From assembly GCA_019637975.1 (NCBI GenBank), contig JAHBUR010000025.1:1-54678 (forward strand): DNA of 54,678 bases, written 5' to 3'. The notes under the pieces were generated by a model, which ran no database searches, was not told the DNA's origin, and saw only the letters and a list, made by a program, of their open reading frames with translations. Shown piece after piece: positions 48,398 through 54,678 of the stretch (positions within the stretch are counted from its first letter, which is position 1; each line of letters begins with the position of its first letter). The DNA comes from Bacteroidota bacterium (lineage in GTDB: Bacteria > Bacteroidota > Ignavibacteria > UBA10030 > UBA6906). The position numbers were made by a program, and so were the translations under genes.

Positions 48398-50674
48398 ATG
48401 AAAGCAGGACAACGCATGGCGTGCTTGCCGGCGCTACTTCTTTTCTCCATTCTGTTGATAAGCGGCCTCACGTACGGTGGCAAGAATCCCCACAATGTGT
48501 GGACTCTGGAGACGAAAGAAGATGTCGAGGCGAAGTACTTTTTGGAAGACGGAAAGTACTTCTTTGTTCGAGCGGAGGATTGGATGCATTTCTTTGACGG
48601 AGAAAACGGAACGGAACTCTGGAAGCTGCGGATTCCTGATTACGAACCGGCGGGCCTTCACATGCTCTGGAATGAGAAGGATTACATCGTGAGCAATGAA
48701 AACGAAGAACTCGTCTGCTACGATGTGTACACAGGCAAAGTGAAGTGGCAACAGAAGTATACCGACATCGATCAGGATGACTACAACGACATGGACAACA
48801 CCAAGGCAGGCGCCCTTCTATATTACGACGATATGGCGTTGTGTGTTGATTTCAGCAGCGGAAAGGAACTCTGGCGCCGCGAGATTCGATTTGACAAGAA
48901 TCGTGTCGACAAAGGCTTGTCGACCCTGTGGTACACGTGGGGGGATGAGATTGGGAACAGATTCCTCTTTGCCACAAGAGACGGCATGCTATTGCTGGAT
49001 GCAAAAACAGGAAAAGAATTGTGGAAGAAAGAAAAAGACGGCGAGCTTTCGGACAAAGAAGAGATTGATGCAGTGAATTTCTACGGCTCGAAAGCGCTGT
49101 TGATGTACGATAATGATATGATTGGATTTCTCGACCTGAAAGGGGGCAAGGAACTTTGGACGAGGAAGGTGGAAATCGGTGATATCGAAGGATATTCGAC
49201 CATTGAGAACGCCGGTGGCTCGGATTACCTCCTGCTCTCGCTTGACGATACCCAAACAATGATCAATCTTACCACAGGCCAAATTGCGTGGGAAACAAAA
49301 CCCGATCAACTGGTCGGCATCCTTACCAAGTATCGCGTGATGGGTGACGGGAGGAATGTTGTGTGTTACTTCAAACAGAAGAATGCGCCGAAGGAACGAG
49401 GCACCTATCTGGTTCTTTACAACATTGAAATTGCCACAGGGAAGGTGAACTACAAGGAGAAAATCGCCTTTACGGAATGGGCTCCTGCCACCGGCTTCGC
49501 CAACTTCCTCTCAAAAGCGCTGACAGGCAAGAAGGCATTTGAGGCAGCGGACTATGGTTTTGTCTTCTCCGAATACGAAGTTGACGGAGATGTCGTGTTC
49601 CTGATTCGTGGAACAAAAGGGGCCGGCGATATGGCGGATCCTCTCAGTCGCAAGGGAGATGGGGAAGGGCTTGTGCGCATCAATCTCAACAGCGGAAAGG
49701 TGGCTTACCGGTCCTACTTCCCGCTCAACAAAGAAAGCTCCTTTTGGACGAAGGCGAATTTCGACATCAACGCGGCGCCTGAACCGGAAATTGCAGGGGA
49801 CAACATCTACCTTGTGGGTGCCGAGCGGGTCGTTTCTGCTAATCTGAAAACAGGGAAAATAAACTGGAAGATTGATGACGATCTCGGCTTCCCCGTTGAT
49901 TGGGGTATCATCGATAACACGATATACCTCAAAGTCGGGTATCAGGCATTCGATATTTCCATTAATGCGAAAAGCGGAAACATTGATGCGAAGAAATCGT
50001 GGAACAAAGATCCGTACCGCATCTATGCCATTGATGCATCAAACGGCAAAACAATCTGGAAGATAGATTTCAAGTATGATCCGGGACTTGCCATGAAGGG
50101 TGGCTCGGTCAGCATTGATCCTGTTACGCGAACAATGATCGGTGCCGACGAGGAACATTTGTTTGCGGTTCGTCTCACCCGGGATGCCGGCGGCAAGAAG
50201 CTCTGGTCGCTGAACTTTGACAAAGACCTGAAAGTAGGGGAACTTGACCACGAGGACTGTTATGCCGTAACCCGGACATCCTCCTCATCAACTTCCGTTG
50301 GGTGGAATTACACGACGACGACAACAAGCTACTCAGCAACTGCCCAGCACGTATTGTATCCCGTTCTTCGCGGCGATCACATTGTTGTATTCGGTCCGGA
50401 TGGCGTTGCTTCTGTGAGCATGGACGGCAAAGTTCAGTGGCGCACGGAATGGAAGTGGGCAGGCAAGAAGGTCACGCTGCCTCCTCAATTTCTGAACAAC
50501 GGAAAGATTGTGTATATGGTGAAGGAAGATATCCAATTGATGGATGAGAAAACGGGGAAGATCCACTGGAAGGAAGAGGATGATTACGATGCCACCCCGA
50601 TCATTCCCCCGAATAACAAGTTCCTGTACATGCTCGAGAAAGATGAAATTCGGGTCTACAGAATGGCGGAGTAA
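48398..50674 (+). CDS. PQQ-type beta-propeller repeat protein, secreted
   Basis: A 758-residue protein with a signal peptide (about residues 1-27). Repeats of the PQQ-like/YWTD form G-K-x-x-W run along it: GTELWKLRI, GKVKWQQKY, GKELWRREI, GKELWKKEK, GKELWTRKV, GQIAWETKP, GKINWKIDD, GKTIWKIDF, KKLWSLNFD, GKIHWKEED. This predicts one or two multi-bladed propellers. No haem-binding CxxCH or quinoprotein dehydrogenase disulfide ring is seen, so a dehydrogenase is unlikely; a scaffold such as BamB-like is possible but it is about twice BamB's length. A Ser/Thr-rich loop (RTSSSSTSVGWNYTTTTTSY) interrupts a late blade. Confidence 0.8.
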   Translation: MKAGQRMACLPALLLFSILLISGLTYGGKNPHNVWTLETKEDVEAKYFLEDGKYFFVRAEDWMHFFDGENGTELWKLRIPDYEPAGLHMLWNEKDYIVSNENEELVCYDVYTGKVKWQQKYTDIDQDDYNDMDNTKAGALLYYDDMALCVDFSSGKELWRREIRFDKNRVDKGLSTLWYTWGDEIGNRFLFATRDGMLLLDAKTGKELWKKEKDGELSDKEEIDAVNFYGSKALLMYDNDMIGFLDLKGGKELWTRKVEIGDIEGYSTIENAGGSDYLLLSLDDTQTMINLTTGQIAWETKPDQLVGILTKYRVMGDGRNVVCYFKQKNAPKERGTYLVLYNIEIATGKVNYKEKIAFTEWAPATGFANFLSKALTGKKAFEAADYGFVFSEYEVDGDVVFLIRGTKGAGDMADPLSRKGDGEGLVRINLNSGKVAYRSYFPLNKESSFWTKANFDINAAPEPEIAGDNIYLVGAERVVSANLKTGKINWKIDDDLGFPVDWGIIDNTIYLKVGYQAFDISINAKSGNIDAKKSWNKDPYRIYAIDASNGKTIWKIDFKYDPGLAMKGGSVSIDPVTRTMIGADEEHLFAVRLTRDAGGKKLWSLNFDKDLKVGELDHEDCYAVTRTSSSSTSVGWNYTTTTTSYSATAQHVLYPVLRGDHIVVFGPDGVASVSMDGKVQWRTEWKWAGKKVTLPPQFLNNGKIVYMVKEDIQLMDEKTGKIHWKEEDDYDATPIIPPNNKFLYMLEKDEIRVYRMAE

Positions 50675-50690
50675 TTGAATCGCGTTGCGC

Positions 50691-50718
50691 GTAGGGGCGA
50701 CGCTCCGGTCGCCCCTAC
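50691..50718. repeat. 28-bp palindrome, repeat family B
   Basis: GTAGGGGCGAC, loop GCTCCG, then GTCGCCCCTAC: an 11-bp perfect stem. It lies at the junction of two convergent genes, 16 nt after the propeller gene, and includes the stop codon of the thioredoxin-like gene on the other strand. It could serve as a bidirectional terminator, although no T run is present. Confidence 0.85.
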
Positions 50719-51104
50719 AGCATCTGTTTCCGCAGCTCGCTTTCCATTTTGACTCCCAGAAGCACCCGCCGGATAACTCCTTCGCTCACAATCACCGTTG
50801 TGGGTGTAGCCATCACTCCAAATGCACTGGCCGTCGGCTTGTCTTTGGAAATATCTACCTTGAATATATTCGGCAGTTCCATCCTGAGTCTGTCAATAGT
50901 AGGGGTAAGCTTCTTGCATTGACTGCATGTCGGACTGAAAAAGTATGCCAACACTTTTTCGCCTCGTGCTATCGCTTCTCCGAGCGGGCCCGTGATGCCT
51001 TCAATCCTCTTTCCTGTATTGCGTTTTGATTTCCAGAGGGCATAGAGTTGCACAGCGAGGAGCAACAACAAGAGAGTAGTGAGTATGGCGAATATGCCGG
51101 TCAT
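50715..51104 (-). CDS. Membrane-anchored thioredoxin-like protein
   Basis: A 129-residue protein with one N-terminal membrane helix (residues 4-22) and a thioredoxin fold. The active site is FFSPTCSQCKKLTP (C-x2-C) and the cis-Pro loop is MATPTTVIV. Probably faces the periplasm or the cytoplasm depending on helix orientation; the Lys/Arg after the helix (KSKRNTGKR) suggests the catalytic domain stays in the cytoplasm. It is the last of five overlapping small genes and overlaps the DUF6132 gene by 4 nt. Its stop codon lies inside the family B palindrome. Confidence 0.85.
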   Translation of the reverse strand: MTGIFAILTTLLLLLLAVQLYALWKSKRNTGKRIEGITGPLGEAIARGEKVLAYFFSPTCSQCKKLTPTIDRLRMELPNIFKVDISKDKPTASAFGVMATPTTVIVSEGVIRRVLLGVKMESELRKQML

Positions 51105-51301
51105 GCCGACGGCTTTTCAGAGTCTCTGGGTTTGGAAGACCAGCCGGCCACCGCACCGATCAATGCGCCGTATCCCGTGCTGATGTACGGGTTGGAAGTA
51201 ATCGGGCAGGAGCCGCCGAGACACCCAATGTAGTAGTAGTACGCGTACCCGCCGATGGCGCCGAGAAGCGCGACGAGTGTACGTTTCAGCCAAATGTTCA
51301 T
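51101..51301 (-). CDS. DUF6132 family small membrane protein
   Basis: A 66-residue protein with two hydrophobic segments flanking GCLGGSCPITSNPYISTGYG, the hallmark of DUF6132 proteins of Bacteroidota. Two cysteines in G-C-x4-C-P could take part in thiol chemistry. Function is unknown. It overlaps both neighbours by 4 nt (ATGA on each side), so its expression is tied to DUF1858 and thioredoxin. Confidence 0.83.
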   Translation of the reverse strand: MNIWLKRTLVALLGAIGGYAYYYYIGCLGGSCPITSNPYISTGYGALIGAVAGWSSKPRDSEKPSA

Positions 51302-51519
51302 GCCATTTCCTTTTCAACAAGTTCTCTGTTCATCTCATAAACGAGGGCATCGAGAGCTTCGCTTGTCCACCCTTTATCAAGCGCAAGTTCCTCCAACGTA
51401 CCCCATGTCGGCTCGCCGCAAACCAGACAGGGGAGATTCCGGCTGATGAGAAACTTCACCGATCCGGGAAACAGGTCGATGAGCTCTTCAATGCTGATCG
51501 TTCGTTCTATGCGAGTCAC
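51298..51519 (-). CDS. DUF1858-type small cysteine protein
   Basis: A 73-residue protein matching DUF1858: TISIEELIDLFPGSVKFLI followed by CLVCGEPTWGTLEELALDKG. The C-x2-C-G motif is retained. DUF1858 proteins occur alone or with redox and hybrid-cluster genes; the function is not settled. I chose GTG 51519 because GGAG lies 8 nt upstream and it minimises overlap (32 nt) with the preceding gene; ATG 51549 is an alternative. Confidence 0.75.
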   Translation of the reverse strand: MTRIERTISIEELIDLFPGSVKFLISRNLPCLVCGEPTWGTLEELALDKGWTSEALDALVYEMNRELVEKEMA

Positions 51520-51745
51520 GTTCTTCTCCGAACATACGACGGATGACATCTCCAATATACGCCCTCGTTGCCTGCATAACGAGGGCGCTCGAACACTCTT
51601 GTTCAAATCTGCTGCACAGTGTCTCGCCCACTTTCCGTGCGTCGGCCTCCGAGGTGGATGTTCTCAGCATCGTTTCTGCCTCGGCACAATACTGTTTGAG
51701 CAGTTCTTGCTGGGGGTCGGGCGGTTTATGAACAAGGGTTCCCAT
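51488..51745 (-). CDS. Small protein of unknown function
   Basis: An 85-residue helical protein without signal peptide or membrane segment. It has two cysteines (KQYCAEAE, LCSRFEQEC region adds two more) and reads as three helices (PQQELLKQYCAEAETML, ARKVGETLCSRFEQECSSAL, TRAYIGDVIRRMFG). I do not recognise a family. It lies 14 nt downstream of the DUF2892 gene and overlaps the DUF1858 gene, so it belongs to the same operon. Confidence 0.6.
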   Translation of the reverse strand: MGTLVHKPPDPQQELLKQYCAEAETMLRTSTSEADARKVGETLCSRFEQECSSALVMQATRAYIGDVIRRMFGEERDSHRTNDQH

Positions 51746-51759
51746 CGCTTAGCCTTATT

Positions 51760-51966
51760 CTACTTGCTCTTCGTGGTTGTAGAGAGCTTGAACGGCATGT
51801 ACAACGGGCAGAAGCCGATGGCGCTTGTCGCCAGAAGAATAATCGCCAAGATGCCAAGTACAACGCCGAGCGTGCCGCTGATGGTTCCATTCAAAAGAAG
51901 GAATCCGAGTATGAGAGCCGCAACAACACGTAGGATGCGGTCAGTTGTTCCCATGTTCTTTTGCAT
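51760..51966 (-). CDS. DUF2892 family (YgaP transmembrane-like) protein
   Basis: A 68-residue membrane protein with two helices. MQKNMGTTDRILRVVAALIL and the C-terminal GFCPLYMPF are the family marks. The same domain is the C-terminal membrane part of the E. coli rhodanese YgaP and often accompanies sulfur-handling proteins. It is the first gene of the five-gene module after a 93-nt gap from the anti-sigma gene; the gap holds a small CCGGC-AAAC-GCCGG hairpin (51996-52009). Confidence 0.85.
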   Translation of the reverse strand: MQKNMGTTDRILRVVAALILGFLLLNGTISGTLGVVLGILAIILLATSAIGFCPLYMPFKLSTTTKSK

Positions 51967-52059
51967 GATTTGTTACTCCAATCTGGTGGTGAGATCCGGC
52001 AAACGCCGGGTGAATTCTGCGGATAAGATGACGAGGGCTCGCCGAAAGGGTCAAGAAAT

Positions 52060-52332
52060 CTATGACTTACGGCCTCTTCCCGCTCCAGGTTTGCCGTGTG
52101 CGGCCTCGAGAATAGCAAGGTCGATAACCTTATGCAATTTCCGGTGTGTTTTGAGCGGGATAGACGGACCTTCCTGTTTCTTGTAGAGAAGGATAGTCTT
52201 CTTCAGAGAATCGAGATATGCAGTACAATTCGGGCAGGAGTCGAGATGTTTTTTGATCGCCCGGCATTTCGGGCTGTTCATGTCCGCATCCAGATTCAGA
52301 CAAATGTACTGGTACACTCCTTTGCATTTCAT
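52060..52332 (-). CDS. Soluble zinc-finger anti-sigma-like protein
   Basis: A 90-residue protein without a membrane segment. CRAIKKHLDSCPNC contains H-x3-C-x2-C (His29, Cys33, Cys36), the core of zinc-binding anti-sigma factors such as RsrA; Cys3, Cys11 and Cys23 are additional candidate ligands. It starts 1 nt after the sigma-factor stop, the classic sigma/anti-sigma arrangement. The absence of a membrane helix points to sensing a cytoplasmic signal, for example disulfide stress. The tail is basic (HGKPGAGRGRKS). Confidence 0.75.
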   Translation of the reverse strand: MKCKGVYQYICLNLDADMNSPKCRAIKKHLDSCPNCTAYLDSLKKTILLYKKQEGPSIPLKTHRKLHKVIDLAILEAAHGKPGAGRGRKS

Positions 52333-52333
52333 G

Positions 52334-52933
52334 TTACGTCTCCTCCGAAATCATATACGGGTTCAACCGGTCCCGCAGAAACGCCCGAGCTCTTCGCAGC
52401 CGTGATTTTGTCGCTTCAACCGAGATACCGAGAATCTTCGCCGTCTCCTCATTCGTATTTCCTTCCACATCTCTCAACACAAACACCACACGATAGTCGA
52501 CAGGGAGTTTAAGAATCGCATCGTCCAGCACGTCTTTCAATTCACGCTTTAGCAGTGTGTCGGCGGGCGTTTCTTCCCACCGGGGGGTGGTATGCCTGTG
52601 TGTCCCATCATCGGTTACCGGCGGATGGTCGTACGATTCAAGCACCGCATCCATCTTCCGGCGCCGTCGCTTCATCAAACAATGATTGGCCGTGATCCTG
52701 TACAACCATGTCGTCAGCTTCGAGCGTCCGTCGAAGGAGTCGAGGCTGCGATACATGCTGATAAAAGTATCCTGCAATGCTTCTTCCGCTTTTTCCTTAT
52801 CCCTGCACACTTTGTAGGAGAATCGGTACACTGTCTCTTCGTAGCGCTTGACGAGGGATGTAAACGCGGCCTTGTTTCCCCGTTTTGCCTCGAGTACAAG
52901 TTGAGCGTCTGATGCCGTCTGAACTGTTTTCAC
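52334..52933 (-). CDS. ECF-family RNA polymerase sigma factor
   Basis: A 199-residue sigma-70 group 4 factor. Region 2 includes ALVKRYE-like FTSLVKRYEETVYRFSYKVC, AEEALQDTFISMYRSLDSF and TWLYRITANHCLMKRRRRK. Region 4 is LPVDYRVVFVLRDVEGNTNE followed by ETAKILGISVEATKSRLRRA, with a clear helix-turn-helix. GTG at 52933 gives an N-terminus starting KTVQTASDAQLVLEAKRGN; ATG 52969 is an alternative adding 12 residues. The linker between regions 2 and 4 is long and charged (THRHTTPRWEETPADTL). Confidence 0.92.
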   Translation of the reverse strand: MKTVQTASDAQLVLEAKRGNKAAFTSLVKRYEETVYRFSYKVCRDKEKAEEALQDTFISMYRSLDSFDGRSKLTTWLYRITANHCLMKRRRRKMDAVLESYDHPPVTDDGTHRHTTPRWEETPADTLLKRELKDVLDDAILKLPVDYRVVFVLRDVEGNTNEETAKILGISVEATKSRLRRARAFLRDRLNPYMISEET

Positions 52934-53009
52934 TGATATGATGATGTGAAAAGTGAAAGGTGTCAGCATCAACCTACTAAAACTCCGTCTCGTCTGCAAC
53001 GTCGCTGCA

Positions 53010-53017
53010 CAAATGTA
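53010..53017 (-). promoter_or_regulatory. Possible -7 element for the sigma-factor operon
   Basis: TACATTTG on the minus strand matches TAnnTTTG exactly, but no TTG is found 20 or 21 nt upstream. The promoter may be of another class, such as one read by the ECF factor itself. Confidence 0.25.
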
Positions 53018-53163
53018 ATTTGGCGAAACGAACGCGCGGTTCTGTATAACCAATATCTCCCATCAACAAAAACCCCCCGAAGCGCTGAAATCAGGTAAAG
53101 GCATGGTTGTTGATTCTTGTGTTGAGGGGCGTCACAGTCCCGAAGGAGAAGAGAAGGAACGGT

Positions 53164-54564
53164 ATGCGACTTGAGCAATTGATTGACAGACTTGCGAAAC
53201 ACAAAAGGCTGCAGGCCCTGCTTGCCGATACATCGCATTTGCCTGTGGACAATCTCGTTGATACGTTGGTGAGAGAATTCGAGTATGTCATCGACCGCTA
53301 CTCCTCCTGGAGTGAGTTTGCGGGGCAGGTACGCAGAATCGAATCGGAGAAGGTGAAGACTCCTTCCTTGTCATACAGCGTGGCGGAACGAGGTAGTACT
53401 CCGGCTACGTCCACGGGTGACCCGCAATTACTGCACATCAAGCCGATAAAGATCGAAGTTCCATCCATAGATGTGCATGAAGCAGCAAGAAAATTGGTTG
53501 CCAAACGTGAAGATGAGACACGGAAGAAGCACCTGCGCAAGCAATTGGATGAAGCGGAGCATCTCATCCAATCTGAAATCGAAAAGGAATGGGAGGCGAA
53601 ATCAGGCGACGTGCAAACGCGTGCGGAAGAATTCAAAACGGTACAGAAAGTCCTGCGCAAGCCGGTTGTGTTCCGTCCGCCTGCAGAAGCGAAGCCTCAA
53701 CAACCGGAAGTTGTAATGCCCTCCCCGCCGGATTTTTCGGACGAGGATTTGCTGTATCTCCACGGTGCAGCGTTGGCTGAAGAAACAACCGACACCGCGC
53801 GTATCGTACCGATCGATGCGATCCAAGGCATTGACGCGAGCGGGCCGATGTTTTCCTTCGATGTTCATGGCCTCAGGCTCTATGTGAGTAAACTGCAAAA
53901 AGAGGAACTCAGTGTCACCCGGTCGGGTATGCTTCTGCTGAATAAGGAGGGATCGCTTCACTATCGGGAAGAACATGAAGTTATAATCAACAGACTCCGG
54001 AACGAAGAGATGATTGTCCCCTTTGAGTTCGGGACGGTTGTGCGGGGAAAGGAAGATCTCCAGCGGAAAGCTGCTTCTCTGGCCTCCGCGTTGCGGCCCG
54101 GCATTTCCTCGGAAGGGAAATCGAGTACGTGGCTCGTCCGGTTGCGTGCTCACGATGCACGCGTCACCAAAGTGATTTCAGGGGTGGCTCCTGCGACAAA
54201 GGTTCAGGAGCGGGGGCGGGAGGAAAAACGGCCGTCAAAACGGTCGGATGTGAAGACGCTTGAAAAACTCCTTCAGCACGAGCGAACCGTAGCAGAGTCA
54301 ATTCATGCACTGCTAACAGGCGTGAGCCTCTCATCCGAGGTGTCGTTACTTGTCAACATCGGAAACGGTACCTCGGAAGATTGGAAGACAATACTTGAAG
54401 CGTCATATGAAATTCCGATCATCAACCGGTCGAAGTTTTTCTCGGATATCGTTGAATTGCAGAATGAGTACCGCAAGGCGGGTCTCATGTTCGAAGTCCA
54501 TGGCCCATCCGGACGCTTCAGCATGAGTTCAGAATCTGCGGTGACTCAGGCTGTTTCCGCTTGA
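53164..54564 (+). CDS. GvpL/GvpF-like domain protein with long N-terminal extension
   Basis: A 466-residue cytoplasmic-looking protein. Residues 1-60 are helical. Residues 115-190 form a charged coiled-coil-like stretch (RKLVAKREDETRKKHLRKQL). From about residue 215 to the end the pattern resembles the gas-vesicle proteins GvpL/GvpF: EEHEVIINRLRNEEMIVPFE then FGTVVRG, a WLVRLRAHD strand, HERTVAESIHALLTG, and the C-terminal block EASYEIPIINRSKFFSDIVE with GLMFEVHGPSGRFSM. GvpF/L proteins are minor gas-vesicle components or assembly factors. No gvpA or other gvp gene is visible, so the present role is uncertain. The ATG at 53164 is chosen with GAAGGAA upstream. It ends overlapping a convergent gene by 19 nt. 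Confidence 0.55.
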   Translation: MRLEQLIDRLAKHKRLQALLADTSHLPVDNLVDTLVREFEYVIDRYSSWSEFAGQVRRIESEKVKTPSLSYSVAERGSTPATSTGDPQLLHIKPIKIEVPSIDVHEAARKLVAKREDETRKKHLRKQLDEAEHLIQSEIEKEWEAKSGDVQTRAEEFKTVQKVLRKPVVFRPPAEAKPQQPEVVMPSPPDFSDEDLLYLHGAALAEETTDTARIVPIDAIQGIDASGPMFSFDVHGLRLYVSKLQKEELSVTRSGMLLLNKEGSLHYREEHEVIINRLRNEEMIVPFEFGTVVRGKEDLQRKAASLASALRPGISSEGKSSTWLVRLRAHDARVTKVISGVAPATKVQERGREEKRPSKRSDVKTLEKLLQHERTVAESIHALLTGVSLSSEVSLLVNIGNGTSEDWKTILEASYEIPIINRSKFFSDIVELQNEYRKAGLMFEVHGPSGRFSMSSESAVTQAVSA

Positions 54565-54678
54565 ACATCGGCCTCGGTCATTTCTTCATCAACCTCAATG
54601 TGCAGATCATTCGGCCTGCAGCAGATCTGGCAATCTTCGATATAGTGTTGATGAAGGCCGCCCGTTCCATCGACTACG
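54546..54678 (-). CDS. CPXCG-type cysteine-rich small protein (N-terminus outside window)
   Basis: Only the last 43 codons lie in the window. The hand translation gives GGLHQHYIEDCQICCRPNDL, followed by HIEVDEEM and an acidic tail ending DVQAETA. The E-D-C-x2-C-C-R-P-N segment is the second half of the CPXCG motif-containing cysteine-rich family, small zinc-binding proteins of unknown function; the first CPxCG would lie to the right. Its 3' end overlaps the GvpL/F-like gene by 19 nt on the opposite strand. Confidence 0.7.
   Translation of the reverse strand, partial: VVDGTGGLHQHYIEDCQICCRPNDLHIEVDEEMTEADVQAETA

Noticed and set aside
48398-50674. Quinoprotein alcohol dehydrogenase
   Set aside because: Propeller repeats are present but the adjacent-cysteine ring and metal/PQQ-binding residues were not found, and there is no cytochrome c domain.

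Overview
This window looks like a chromosomal segment from a free-living Gram-negative bacterium of the Fibrobacterota-Chlorobiota-Bacteroidota group, most likely an Ignavibacteria-like lineage. This is inferred, not tested. The evidence is an Oar-like TonB-dependent receptor with an N-terminal carboxypeptidase-regulatory domain, a DUF2723 membrane protein, a YpdA-type reductase, DUF6132 and DUF2892 proteins, and a recurrent promoter shape, TTG-(20 or 21 nt)-TAnnTT, that resembles the Bacteroidota housekeeping promoter rather than the Escherichia coli one. Coding density is high. I see no phage, insertion sequence or CRISPR array.

Layout. 1-4.5 kb (minus): threonine synthase, an SsnA-type amidohydrolase and the molybdopterin subunit of a xanthine-dehydrogenase-like enzyme, cut by the window edge and carrying a cluster of palindromes inside its reading frame. 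4.8-10.9 kb (plus): phospholipid head-group genes (psd, pssA), purS-purQ, two tatA paralogues, gatA, sucD and a small membrane protein. The last two carry apparent single-base deletions. 11-20.9 kb: ndk, a Nudix hydrolase, prfC (minus), tex, a putative lipoprotein, an S9 peptidase, a DUF2461 protein, a TSUP transporter and a PEBP protein. 20.9-28 kb: lhgO and a HAD phosphatase (minus), diverging from lepA-lepB-lepB-hemW. 28-34 kb: a DUF2723 membrane protein followed by gmd-rmd-glycosyltransferase, which implies GDP-D-rhamnose synthesis and surface glycan assembly; manC at 41.7 kb supplies the GDP-mannose precursor. 33.9-38 kb (minus): a repeat-built coiled-coil protein and the Oar-like receptor. 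38-45 kb (plus): 2[4Fe-4S] ferredoxin, tRNA-Thr(CGT), ypdA, atpD-atpC, manC, rlpA, an N-terminally extended RpiB and a lytic transglycosylase lipoprotein. 45-47.3 kb (minus): smpB-tyrS-pyruvoyl arginine decarboxylase. 47.4-50.7 kb (plus): a lipoprotein and a PQQ-type beta-propeller.

The most unusual part is 50.7-54.7 kb. An ECF sigma factor and a soluble zinc-binding anti-sigma-like protein (H-x3-C-x2-C) sit directly upstream, on the same strand, of five tiny tightly packed genes: DUF2892, an unknown protein, DUF1858 with a CxxC, DUF6132 with two cysteines, and a membrane-anchored thioredoxin. I read this as a possible thiol or sulfur stress module. Divergent from it is a 466-residue protein whose C-terminal half resembles the gas-vesicle proteins GvpL/GvpF, with no other gas-vesicle gene in view.

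Three kinds of short palindromic repeat are scattered between genes, and one cluster lies within a gene. Functional calls rest on motif recognition from memory; no database search or computation was run.
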